This document shows, one piece after another, positions 1 to 7,762 of a stretch of 64,000 nucleotides of DNA. Below the pieces are notes generated by a model. That model did no database searches, was not told where the DNA came from, and was given only the letters and a program-made list of their open reading frames with translations. How positions within the stretch are numbered: position 1 is the stretch's first letter; each line of letters starts with the position of its first letter. The DNA lies in contig NZ_BMQJ01000011.1 in assembly GCF_014648055.1 (NCBI RefSeq), positions 156,044 through 220,043 of the forward strand, read 5' to 3'. Origin of the DNA: Streptosporangium pseudovulgare. GTDB lineage: Bacteria; Actinomycetota; Actinomycetes; Streptosporangiales; Streptosporangiaceae. The position numbers and the translations under genes were made by a program.

Positions 1-117
1 TGAACGACGAGGGAAGACACCGGGCAAGAGCCCCCGAGCCGCGACACGCAGTGTCGCCATCAACACAGCCCCGAGCCGCGACGCGCTAGCGTCGCCATGA
101 ATGCTGCCATGAGTACG
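1..117 (+). repeat. Interspersed ~110-bp repeat, partial copy cut by window start
   Basis: Right part of the repeat family seen again at 18931, 24048 and 28068: the GACGAGGGAAGACACCGGGC block followed by two hairpin modules. The hairpins are CGACAC-GCA-GTGTCG (42-56) and CGACGC-GCTA-GCGTCG (79-94). The left part lies outside the window. It abuts the 3' end of the leftward gene ending at 86. Confidence 0.85.
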
Positions 118-1312
118 AGATCTTGAGGTAGCGGTTCATCCTGCGCCGGGCGCGGCGGCCGGCGCGCAGCACCCTGGGCGGGACCTCCACGCGCAGCCGG
201 GCGCGGCGGCGGGCGGCGGCGTACGCCGGCCCGTCGAGCAGGGAGCGGGCCGGCACCAGGCGTCCCGATCGGGCCCTGCCGACCAGGGTGACCAGGTGGG
301 AGGTCCAGTCGTCCAGGCCGCCCGGGTGGAAGTAGTTGGCTCGGCACCACTCCTCGTCCGGGGTGAGGAAGCGCCCATCGGCCAGGTCGTCGAGGGTGCC
401 GAGCAGCCCGCTCCCCTCGAAGACGAGGTTGATCGTCTCGGCGCCCACCCCGAAGTCCGACAGCACCAGCAGCGGCACGGAGCAGGCGATCGCCTCCAGC
501 GCGGCGGTCGAGCTGACCGTGACGAACCCCGCCGCGCGGGCGAGGTGGTCGCGCATCGGGCCGGCCTCGAACCGCACGGCGCCGGCGGGGACGGTGCCCC
601 GTTCGGCCAGTTCCCGCCACAGCCGCCGGTAGGGGTGCCGCTCGGCGTGGGTCTGGCGCTCGTCGTCCAGGGCGCGGAGCTTGACCACGACGTCCAGGTC
701 CGGCCGCCGCCCGGCCAGCTCGGCCAGGGACAGCAGGATCCGCTCCCGGTCCTCCCTGCGCCTGGGCACCTTGGCTTGGGCGGCGAACACCACGCGGTCG
801 CGCGGCCCGGCGGCGGGCGGTGCCTGGCCCGCGGGCAGGAACGGCAGCCGGGCCAGTCCGGCCGCCCCGCCGCCGCCCAGTCTCCGGCCGAGTTCGGTGA
901 ACTCCGCCACCTCCCGCCCGCTGTGCAGGACGAACAGGTCGCAGCCGCTGCGGAACAGCCACGCCTTCTCGGTGGCCGGGACGGAGATGCCCGGCAGGCC
1001 CGAGACGAACACCGGTCTCGGTGAGAGGCCGGCGAGCACCTCGGCGACCAGCACGTCCACCACCGGGCCGGTGCAGGCGGCCAGCACCGCGTCGGGCCGC
1101 AGCCGTTCGGCCGCCCGGCGCAGTGCCCGTGCCGACAGCACCGGCGGGTCGGCGGCCACGCCGGTGACGGCCGCGCGGATCTGCGCCGGTGAGGGCGCGA
1201 TGGGGGTACGGATCACCGCCAGCTCCGCCGTACAGCCGCCGGGAAGGTCCGCGAGCAGGTGGGCGGCCCACTTCAGGTAGGAATCCGAGTCGGCCACGGC
1301 CAGGACCTTCAC
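86..1312 (-). CDS. Putative glycosyltransferase, DUF6716-like
   Basis: A protein of 408 residues with no signal peptide. It begins VKVLAVADSDSYLKWAAHLL and has an alternating beta/alpha pattern with a C-terminal SSTAALEAIACSVPLLVLSD segment, which resembles the nucleotide-sugar lobe of GT-B glycosyltransferases. I associate this layout with the DUF6716 family of putative actinobacterial glycosyltransferases, from memory. The GTG start at 1312 is chosen because it overlaps the stop of the upstream gene as GTGA; the frame stays open to 1390, but the extension lies inside the neighbour. It probably acts with that neighbour on a surface or capsule-like glycan. The substrate is unknown. The 3' end abuts a repeat element. 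Confidence 0.7.
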   Translation of the reverse strand: MKVLAVADSDSYLKWAAHLLADLPGGCTAELAVIRTPIAPSPAQIRAAVTGVAADPPVLSARALRRAAERLRPDAVLAACTGPVVDVLVAEVLAGLSPRPVFVSGLPGISVPATEKAWLFRSGCDLFVLHSGREVAEFTELGRRLGGGGAAGLARLPFLPAGQAPPAAGPRDRVVFAAQAKVPRRREDRERILLSLAELAGRRPDLDVVVKLRALDDERQTHAERHPYRRLWRELAERGTVPAGAVRFEAGPMRDHLARAAGFVTVSSTAALEAIACSVPLLVLSDFGVGAETINLVFEGSGLLGTLDDLADGRFLTPDEEWCRANYFHPGGLDDWTSHLVTLVGRARSGRLVPARSLLDGPAYAAARRRARLRVEVPPRVLRAGRRARRRMNRYLKISYSWQHSWRR

Positions 1313-2346
1313 CTTGTGACTCCGGTGTCGTGATGGGCGAACATCGACAGGTGCGAGCGGAGGGAGGGCGCCGCCTGAGCGGTCCACCACTCATCGGGGA
1401 CGTCCACCGCCTCCACGGTGACGCCGCGGGACGCCAGCAGGACCCGCAGCGAGGTGACGGCGGTGGACGGCAGGCTGAGCACCCGCTGTCCCGGGTCCAG
1501 TCCCCGCAGAGTCATCTCGGCGGGGATCCCGGCGTCGTAGACGGTGACGCCGGGCTGTGCGCCGACCCGTTCGAGGTCGCCCGGGTCCTCCCGGCGGTGC
1601 GGAAAGTAGGCCACGGGACCGGCCGTTCCCACCCCGGCGAGCCAGGCGAGATAGCGGTCGCGGTGGATCAGGCCGTTGCGCACCAGCGAGGTGCCGAGGA
1701 CGACCGTGGGCTCCTGCGGCCGGGGCCGGCGCGGGGGCTGGGCGCGCAGCCAGGCGAAGTCGTGGACGACCAGCTCGGCCCCTCTACCGCGTACGGCGCG
1801 CCCCAGGTCGTCCGGGACGGGCAGCGCGGTGAAGACCGTCAGCCGGCCCGACCGGGCGGCCGCGCGGAGTCGCAGGCCGGCCGCCACGCCGAGGACGGAG
1901 CGCAGTGGGCCCGCGGCGGCCCGGGCCCGCAGCAGCGGCCTGCCGGGAGGCCCGGCGAGCAGTTCCAGGAGCCTGATCGTGGCCAGCCCGTCGTCGACGA
2001 CGACGATCCGGCCGGGGAGGGCGGCGAGCCAGCGGGCCTGGACCCGGCCGGAGAAGGCGTCTCCGATCACCCAGGTCACGCCCCGCCGGGGCTTGGGCGG
2101 CCCGGGCGCCGGCCCTGCCTGCTCCAGGCCCGCGGGGAGGGTGAGGCGGGACAGCTCCCGGCGGGTGGCGGCCAGCGGACGCGACCCGGCACGGGACATC
2201 ACCCGGACGTGGGCGCCGAGCAGCCCGGCGTGGCATGCCTCGACCACGCAGAGCAGTTGCAGGGGGGACTCCGCCCAGGCGACGGCCGAAGGCTGTTCCC
2301 GCGCGTGGTCCCGCCCCTCCTCCACGCCGGGCGATGACCCGTTCAC
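1309..2346 (-). CDS. Polysialyltransferase-like glycosyltransferase family protein
   Basis: A protein of 345 residues. The opening segment AVAWAESPLQLLCVVEA (about residues 20-37) is typical of the alpha-2,8-polysialyltransferase-like family, in which 'ESPLQ' follows a short lead. Later segments such as VVVDDGLATIRLLELL and LSLPSTAVTSLRVLLASRG fit a GT-B fold. The GTG start at 2346 has GGTGAGG about 5 nt upstream; the frame continues upstream to 2760 but there it becomes Pro/Arg-rich low complexity, so it was not used. The gene is translationally coupled (GTGA) to the DUF6716-like gene. Real sialic acid chemistry is not implied: no sialate synthase or CMP-sialate gene is visible in this window. 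Confidence 0.65.
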   Translation of the reverse strand: MNGSSPGVEEGRDHAREQPSAVAWAESPLQLLCVVEACHAGLLGAHVRVMSRAGSRPLAATRRELSRLTLPAGLEQAGPAPGPPKPRRGVTWVIGDAFSGRVQARWLAALPGRIVVVDDGLATIRLLELLAGPPGRPLLRARAAAGPLRSVLGVAAGLRLRAAARSGRLTVFTALPVPDDLGRAVRGRGAELVVHDFAWLRAQPPRRPRPQEPTVVLGTSLVRNGLIHRDRYLAWLAGVGTAGPVAYFPHRREDPGDLERVGAQPGVTVYDAGIPAEMTLRGLDPGQRVLSLPSTAVTSLRVLLASRGVTVEAVDVPDEWWTAQAAPSLRSHLSMFAHHDTGVTR

Positions 2347-2447
2347 GATCGCCTCACCGTAACCGGGGCGCCTTACGCGGCCGGGAACCGCGGGTGAACA
2401 TCGGAACACGCGCGTCCACGCCCGGACGGCGGAGGGCGGCAGGGATA

Positions 2448-2520
2448 CGCGCAAGGCCCGGCACCGGGACGGGCAAGGCCTCGCGCGGGGGCGCGCAAGC
2501 CCGGTGCCGGGCCTTGCGCG
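2448..2520. repeat. 21-bp perfect inverted repeat (large stem-loop)
   Basis: The arms 2448-2468 and 2500-2520 are exact reverse complements (core GGCCCGGCACCGGG and CCCGGTGCCGGGCC) around a 31-nt GC-rich loop. It lies about 100 bp upstream of the start of the leftward polysialyltransferase-like gene, inside a low-complexity GC tract (2360-2640). It could be a 5'-UTR structure for that gene, or simple repeat-driven DNA. Confidence 0.8.
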
Positions 2521-2985
2521 GGGGCCCGGCACGGGGTTCGGAGGGCCCGGCGCGGGGGCCGGAACGAGGATCCGGCGCGGGGCCCGGAGGGCCGGGCACG
2601 GGGTCCACGCACCGCCCACATGACGCCTCGCGAGGGCGCTGAACAGGTAAAATAAACTCCCGTTAAAAAGATCTACCTTGGGGAAGGTTACAGCCGGGAG
2701 AAATCGTCCGGCACGCCCGTGTCTTATCGGCTCCGCAATGCGGAAACCCCTTTGCGGCAAGGGTTTCCGGCTCTTGCGAAAGTCTCGGCCCCGAAGTCCC
2801 CGATCTTCGGCCCGGGAAGTCGATGATCACCGAAATTCGGCGTTTCCCCAAGTCAGGGCAATGCAAGAGCTTGCAATCGGCGTGGAGCAGCACGTACGTT
2901 CTACTCGTTCGCGGTGAGCACCGAGGTCCACCGACCCGTATCTCACCGGCACATTGCCCGACCGCGCGTCATCGCAACCTATCCG
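2521..2985. other. Non-coding interval upstream of the riboswitch
   Basis: No convincing gene is visible. 2521-2640 continues the low-complexity GC tract. 2641-2700 is unusually AT-rich for this window. A hairpin with 9-bp perfect arms CGGAAACCC (2741-2749) and GGGTTTCCG (2761-2769) follows, with partial outer pairing. The promoter of the riboswitch transcript should lie near 2850-2960, but no clear -35/-10 pair was identified. Confidence 0.5.
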
Positions 2986-2989
2986 TTGG

Positions 2990-3131
2990 TCGATGAGCGC
3001 GGCCGCCGAATCCGCGGCTCTCGCGGAACCGGGGAACCAATTTCTGGGGTGAATCAGCGCCTTCGCGCGCCGTAGGGCACTTCCCAGCCCGAACCCGTCA
3101 GCTAACCCGGTAGGCGGTATGGAAGCGAAGC
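2990..3131 (+). promoter_or_regulatory. c-di-AMP (ydaO/yuaA) riboswitch
   Basis: The segment carries the conserved blocks of the ydaO-yuaA class in order: GGAACCGGGGAACC (about 3024-3037), GGGGTGAATC (about 3046-3055), CCCGAACCCGTCAGC (near 3089) and TAACCCGGTAGGCGG (near 3103), then the closing GGAAGCGAAG. The last blocks match the B. subtilis ydaO element almost letter for letter, from memory. The switch ends just before the Shine-Dalgarno AAGGAG (3132-3137) of the CHAP hydrolase gene. In actinobacteria this class is known to sit upstream of cell-wall hydrolases and to turn expression off when c-di-AMP is high. The 5' boundary is approximate. Confidence 0.9.
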
Positions 3132-3149
3132 AAGGAGTCGAACCCCCGC

Positions 3150-3830
3150 ATGGCCAAGAACCGCCTCACCCCCAAGAAGCACAACCTGGCCCGCGTCCTC
3201 GTGGGTGCGTCCATCGTCCTCGTCGGCGGCGCCGCCACCACCGTTCCCGCCCTGGCCGACAGCCACGTCTCCGGCCCGCAGGCCGAGTCCGTCACCGAGA
3301 AGACCTCGGCCGAGACCCAGGCTCAGAGCCTGCCCAAGGTCAGTGCCGAGCGGGTCCTCGACATCGCCGCCAAGCAGATCGGCATCTCGGAGAACGCCGC
3401 CGGCGGCGGCACCAAGTTCCAGGACTGGTACGTCTCCAGCCAGCGCGCCAAGGAGACCGTCGCCCGTGACGGCGGCAGGATCCAGGACTACGCCAACGCT
3501 CCCTGGTGCGCGATGTTCGTCTCCTGGGTCGGCGAGCAGGCCGGCGCCCGGCCCACCATGGGCTGGGACGCCTACACCGTCTCCTACGCCAAGTGGTTCG
3601 CCGACAACGGGCGCTGGGGCCAGACCCCGAAGCCCGGCGCCGTGGTCTTCTTCGACTGGGGCGGCAGCCACGACATCGACGCCATCGACCACGTCGGCCT
3701 CGTCAAGAAGGACAACGGCGACGGCACGATCACCACGATCGAGGGCAACACCGGCAACGGCAAGGTCGAGGAGCGCGTCCGGCCGGTCTCCCAGGTCGAC
3801 GGCTACGGCTACCCGTCCTACAACGACTGA
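3150..3830 (+). CDS. Secreted CHAP-domain peptidoglycan hydrolase
   Basis: A protein of 226 residues with a Sec signal peptide (basic N-region, hydrophobic core about 14-33, likely cut after ALA at 36). The rest is a CHAP (NlpC/P60-like) amidase/peptidase fold. The catalytic Cys is Cys120 in APWCAMFVSWV, His181 lies in IDHVGLV, and a polar residue in TTIEGNTG completes the site. It should cleave peptidoglycan peptides or amide bonds outside the cell. The ATG at 3150 has AAGGAG 12 nt upstream. Expression is probably controlled by the c-di-AMP riboswitch immediately upstream, linking wall hydrolysis to c-di-AMP. It is monocistronic, with a strong hairpin downstream. Confidence 0.92.
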   Translation: MAKNRLTPKKHNLARVLVGASIVLVGGAATTVPALADSHVSGPQAESVTEKTSAETQAQSLPKVSAERVLDIAAKQIGISENAAGGGTKFQDWYVSSQRAKETVARDGGRIQDYANAPWCAMFVSWVGEQAGARPTMGWDAYTVSYAKWFADNGRWGQTPKPGAVVFFDWGGSHDIDAIDHVGLVKKDNGDGTITTIEGNTGNGKVEERVRPVSQVDGYGYPSYND

Positions 3831-3889
3831 CGGACGCCTCACGGCTTTTCAGCCCTCTCCCCCTCCCCCTCCCCCTTCCCTCATCCCCT

Positions 3890-3963
3890 CCCCGCCGCCC
3901 CACTCCTCCAGGGGCGGCGGGGGCCACCAGACGGCGACCCGGCGCGCGGCCGGGTCGCCGTCT
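3890..3963 (+). terminator. Double hairpin terminator after CHAP gene
   Basis: The first hairpin pairs CCCGCCGCCC (3891-3900) with GGGCGGCGGG (3912-3921). The second is a perfect 15-bp stem, AGACGGCGACCCGGC (3929-3943) with GCCGGGTCGCCGTCT (3949-3963), with a 5-nt loop. There is no U-tract, as is usual in high-GC actinobacteria. Confidence 0.8.
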
Positions 3964-4233
3964 CGGCTTGTCCGGGTCCTTCACCCGGCCGGGGCGCACC
4001 CGTGAACGCCCGCCCATGCGCCGCGCGAGCACCCGTCCCCGCGCCGCCGTATGCGCCCGCCCGCGCGTCCGCCGTGGGCGCCCGGTCATGGGCCCGCCGC
4101 ACGTACCCGTTCGCGTGCCGCCGCAAATCGCTTTCCGCCCAGGTCGCCGCACCGCGGAACCGGGCCGGGCGGTCCCTGACGTGCCGGATGGTCCCGGGTT
4201 GGCGGGCGTTCGCCGCGCCGTACCGTGTTGGGG

Positions 4234-4247
4234 TGGGAGCGCTCCCA
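4234..4247. promoter_or_regulatory. CebR-type operator, distal copy
   Basis: An exact 14-bp palindrome TGGGAGCGCTCCCA, the published Streptomyces CebR box. It lies 130 bp upstream of the second copy and 233 bp before cebE, so it could support looping or cover an upstream promoter. Confidence 0.85.
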
Positions 4248-4306
4248 AACACCCGATCACGTAGTTTGTCACCTTAATGACCGTTCATCGGCCTGGAAAC
4301 CCCGCG

Positions 4307-4363
4307 ATGTAACGGTTACGTTTCGGCATATTGACGCGCCGGTTGCCCATCGTCCAGTCTTCG
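4307..4363 (+). promoter_or_regulatory. Candidate cebE promoter region
   Basis: TTGACG (4331-4336) is a good -35. The best partner, CAGTCT (4355-4360, spacer 18), is a weak -10. A small dyad GTAAC-G-GTTAC lies just upstream (about 4310-4320). The proximal CebR box at 4364 would cover the transcription start. No other feature was found in 3964-4233. Confidence 0.4.
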
Positions 4364-4377
4364 TGGGAGCGCTCCCA
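4364..4377. promoter_or_regulatory. CebR-type operator, proximal copy
   Basis: A second exact TGGGAGCGCTCCCA palindrome, 103 bp before the cebE start and immediately downstream of the candidate promoter. That is the position expected for LacI-family repression relieved by cellobiose or cellotriose. Confidence 0.88.
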
Positions 4378-4479
4378 AAAGTGGCCTGCGCGCCACCCAT
4401 CGCCGATCGCGTTCGTCGGGGGCCGGTTCGCGATGTCACCTCCCAATCGATTCGGGCGACCACCTGAGAGGGGTCCGGA

Positions 4480-5826
4480 ATGTTGAACAGCAAGCGGCAC
4501 GGCACGCTCGCCGCCGTCGTGGTGATGACCGCCGCAGCACTGGCGGTCACGTCCTGCAGTTCGAATGAGCCCGCCAAGAACACGGCCGCCTCGGGCGGCT
4601 CGGCCTCCGAGCCGGTGACCATCACCGTGCAGACCTTCGGCGGCGGCGCGAACTTCGGCTACAAGAAGGCCGTCGAGACCTGGAACGCGTCGCACCCGAA
4701 CATCCAGATCAAGCACGAGAACCCGACCGACCGTTTCGAGGACGTCTTCCTGCCCCAGCTCCTGCAGCGCCTGCAGGCGGGCAGCGGCGCGGCCGACGTC
4801 GTCGGCATCGACGAGGGCGCGATGGGCCTGATGAAGGCCCGCCCGCAGTTCTTCGCCGACCTCGCCGAGTACGGCCTGGACAAGCGCAAGAGCGACTTCC
4901 CCGCCGCCAAGTGGGAGAACGGCATCAACAAGGACGGCAAGCTCTTCGCCCTCGGCACCGACATCGGCGGCATGGCGATGTGCTACCGCAAGGACCTGTT
5001 CGAGAAGGCCGGCCTTCCCGGCGAGCGCGACGAGGTCACCAAGCTCTGGCCGGACTGGACCACCTTCATGGAGGTCGGCAAGAAGTTCCAGGCCGCCAAC
5101 CCCGGCAAGAGCGACCCAAAGTTCCTCGACGGCCCCAACACCCTGTACAACGTGCTGCTGTCGCAGGAGGCGCCGAAGAACGGCAACGTCAACTACTTCG
5201 ACAAGAACAACCAGCTCATCCTTGAGAGCAACCCGGCCGTCAAGACCGCGTTCGAGACGGTGAAGACCTTCAGCCAGGCGGGCATGACCGCCAAGCTCGC
5301 CTCCTTCACCCCGCCGTGGAACGCCGCGCTGAAGAAGGGCGGCTTCGCCGTCATGGGCTGCCCGGCCTGGATGGTCGGCGTGATCAAGGACAACTCCGGT
5401 CCCGGCAACGCGGGCAAGTGGGACGTGGCCGGGGTTCCCGGCGGCGCCGGCAACTGGGGCGGCTCCTACCTGGCGATCACCAAGCAGAGCAAGCACCCCA
5501 AGGAGGCCGCGGAGGTCCTGAACTACCTCACCGGCAAGGAGGGCCACGTCATGGCCTTCCAGGAGGCCAACGCCTTCCCCAGCTCCATCCCCGCCCAGGA
5601 GGACCCGGCGGTCAAGGACCTGAAGAGCGACTACTTCAACAACGCCCCGACCGGCCAGATCTTCGGCGAGTCGGTCAAGGGCCTGCTGCCGGTCTTCCTG
5701 GGTGAGAAGCACGCCCAGGTGAAGACCTCGGTGGAGAAGGTCCTGGAGGGCATGGACCAGGGCTCGATCCCCTACGACCAGGCGTGGCAGAAGTTCGTCG
5801 AAGCCGGCGTCAAGGCCGCGGGCTGA
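4480..5826 (+). CDS. cebE: Cello-oligosaccharide ABC transporter, substrate-binding lipoprotein
   Basis: A protein of 448 residues. The lipoprotein signal peptide ends in the lipobox VTSC with Cys26 as the lipidated residue. The mature part is a family 1 extracellular solute-binding protein (EPVTITVQTFGGG start, YRKDLFEKAGLP hinge region). It would capture cellobiose/cellotriose at the membrane surface and hand it to the CebF/CebG permeases. GAGAGGGG lies 5-13 nt before the ATG. First gene of the operon, preceded by two CebR boxes. The substrate is inferred from the boxes and from the adjacent GH1 beta-glucosidase and LacI gene, which is the cebEFG-bglC-cebR layout of Streptomyces. No ATPase is encoded here; in such systems a shared MsiK serves. 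Confidence 0.9.
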   Translation: MLNSKRHGTLAAVVVMTAAALAVTSCSSNEPAKNTAASGGSASEPVTITVQTFGGGANFGYKKAVETWNASHPNIQIKHENPTDRFEDVFLPQLLQRLQAGSGAADVVGIDEGAMGLMKARPQFFADLAEYGLDKRKSDFPAAKWENGINKDGKLFALGTDIGGMAMCYRKDLFEKAGLPGERDEVTKLWPDWTTFMEVGKKFQAANPGKSDPKFLDGPNTLYNVLLSQEAPKNGNVNYFDKNNQLILESNPAVKTAFETVKTFSQAGMTAKLASFTPPWNAALKKGGFAVMGCPAWMVGVIKDNSGPGNAGKWDVAGVPGGAGNWGGSYLAITKQSKHPKEAAEVLNYLTGKEGHVMAFQEANAFPSSIPAQEDPAVKDLKSDYFNNAPTGQIFGESVKGLLPVFLGEKHAQVKTSVEKVLEGMDQGSIPYDQAWQKFVEAGVKAAG

Positions 5827-5906
5827 CCCCCGTCCCGATCGGCACGGCCCGGCGTCGGTGACCCCGCCGCCGGGCCGGTCGCCTGCCCATCGCTGAAAGG
5901 CTACCG

Positions 5907-6884
5907 ATGACCCTGCACGTCGACACTCCGGCGCCGGCCCGGCCACGGGCCCCGCGCCGATCCCCCGGACACCGCGGCTCGGGGCGGGGCGGCGGACTCG
6001 CCAGGTTCGACCTTCGGGCGACCCCCTACTTCCTCGTCTCCCCCTACTTCCTGCTCTTCGCCGTCTTCGGCGTCTTCCCGCTCGGCTACACCCTCTGGGT
6101 CTCCCTCTACGACTGGGAGCTCGCCGGCGACAAGTCGTTCATCGGGTTCGACAACTACATCTCCCTGATCACCGACGCGGCCTTCTGGAACGCGGTGGTC
6201 AACACGCTCGCGATGTTCGTCATCTCGACGGTTCCGCAGCTCGTCCTCGCGCTCATCCTCGCCAACGCGCTCAACAAGCGCATCCGGGGCCGGCTCTTCT
6301 TCCGCCTCGGCGTGCTGCTGCCGATGATCACCTCCGTCGTCGCCGTCGCCGTCGTGTTCACCCAGCTCTACGGACGCGACTACGGAATGATCAACTGGTT
6401 CCTCGGGCTGTTCGGGGTCGACGCGATCAACTGGCAGAACGAGAGCTGGACCGCCTGGATCGCGATCTCCACGATGGTCGACTGGCGCTGGACCGGCTAC
6501 AACGCGATCATCCTGCTCGCCGCGATGCAGACCATCCCCAAGGACCTCTACGAGGCCGCCGCCCTCGACGGCGCGTCGGCCCAGCGGCAGTTCTGGCAGA
6601 TCACCATCCCCATGCTGCGCCCGACGATCATCTTCATCGTCTTCATCTCCACCATCGGCGGACTGACGCTGTTCACCGAGCCCGTCCTGTTCGACGGCAA
6701 CCCCACCATGGCGGGCGGCGCCACCGGCCAGTACCAGACGGTGGCGATGTTCATCGTCAAGGAGGCGTTCCGCGACTTCGACTTCGGCTACGCGGCCGCC
6801 GCGGCGTGGCTGCTGTTCGCGCTGATCCTCATCGGCACCCTCATCAACTACTCCTTCACCCGCCGCATCGGGGGTAACAAATGA
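5907..6884 (+). CDS. cebF: Cello-oligosaccharide ABC transporter permease (MalF type)
   Basis: A protein of 325 residues with a basic N-terminal tail (about 1-35) and six predicted membrane spans starting at about residue 40. The EAA loop, which contacts the ATPase, is EAAALDGASAQRQFWQITIP at about residues 216-235. It partners CebG in the membrane channel. AAAGG lies just upstream of the ATG. The stop overlaps the next start as ATGA (6881-6884), showing translational coupling. Confidence 0.9.
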   Translation: MTLHVDTPAPARPRAPRRSPGHRGSGRGGGLARFDLRATPYFLVSPYFLLFAVFGVFPLGYTLWVSLYDWELAGDKSFIGFDNYISLITDAAFWNAVVNTLAMFVISTVPQLVLALILANALNKRIRGRLFFRLGVLLPMITSVVAVAVVFTQLYGRDYGMINWFLGLFGVDAINWQNESWTAWIAISTMVDWRWTGYNAIILLAAMQTIPKDLYEAAALDGASAQRQFWQITIPMLRPTIIFIVFISTIGGLTLFTEPVLFDGNPTMAGGATGQYQTVAMFIVKEAFRDFDFGYAAAAAWLLFALILIGTLINYSFTRRIGGNK

Positions 6885-7762
6885 CGGCGATCCACGCCCG
6901 GAGCCGCCCGGCGAGGACCGGGTCCGCGCCGAACCGCATCTGGGACGCGACCCCGCTGACGAAGGTCGTCCTGGCCCTCGCGCTCGTGGTGTCGGCCTTC
7001 CCGATCTACTACATGTTCATCATGGCGACGCGGACGAACGACGACGCCAGCGAAGTGCCCCCACCGCTGCTGCCCGGCGGCCGGCTCGGCGAGAACATCG
7101 AGCGGCTGCTGAACACCGAGGACGCCCACTTCCTCCTCGGCCTGACCAACTCGGCGATCATCTCGATCACCGTGACCGTCTCGGTCGTGCTCATCTCCAC
7201 CCTGGCCGGCTTCGCCTTCGCCAAGCTCCACTTCAAGGGCGGCAAGATCCTGCTCGGCCTGATCCTGGTGACGATGATGGTGCCGCTCCAGCAGATGGGC
7301 GTGGTGCCGCTGTACCAGCTCATGGTCGACCTCGGCTGGACCGGCCAGATCAAGGCGGTGATCCTGCCGTTCCTGGTCAACGGCTTCGGGGTCTTCATGA
7401 TGACCCAGTACACCCAGCAGGCGGTGCCGGACGAGCTCGTCGAGGCGGCCCGGGTCGACGGGGCCTCCACCATGCGGATCTACGCCAACGTCATCCTGCC
7501 CGCGCTGCGGCCCGGCATGGCGGTGCTCGCCCTCCTGGTCTTCATGCAGACCTGGAACGAGTTCATGTGGCCGCTGATCGTGCTGACTCCGGACAACCCG
7601 GTGGTGCAGACCTCGATCGCCGCGCTCAACCAGGCCCACGGCACCGACTACGTCATGCTCTTCACCGGCACGGCGGCCTCGGTCCTCCCCCTGTTCATCG
7701 TCTTCGTCGCGTTCGGTCGTCAGATCGTCGGCGGCCTCATGGAAGGTGCGGTCAAGGCGTGA
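6881..7762 (+). CDS. cebG: Cello-oligosaccharide ABC transporter permease (MalG type)
   Basis: A protein of 293 residues with six predicted membrane spans. The EAA loop EAARVDGASTMRIYANVILP lies at about residues 188-207 and is followed by the TWNEFMWPL segment typical of MalG-like carbohydrate permeases. It starts within the stop of cebF and its stop overlaps the bglC start (GTGA, 7759-7762), so cebF, cebG and bglC are translated as one coupled unit. Confidence 0.9.
   Translation: MTAIHARSRPARTGSAPNRIWDATPLTKVVLALALVVSAFPIYYMFIMATRTNDDASEVPPPLLPGGRLGENIERLLNTEDAHFLLGLTNSAIISITVTVSVVLISTLAGFAFAKLHFKGGKILLGLILVTMMVPLQQMGVVPLYQLMVDLGWTGQIKAVILPFLVNGFGVFMMTQYTQQAVPDELVEAARVDGASTMRIYANVILPALRPGMAVLALLVFMQTWNEFMWPLIVLTPDNPVVQTSIAALNQAHGTDYVMLFTGTAASVLPLFIVFVAFGRQIVGGLMEGAVKA

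Noticed and set aside
2678-2917. Small plus-strand frame upstream of the riboswitch
   Set aside because: Basic, composition-driven product with no ribosome site; it lies in a region of hairpins and was left as non-coding.
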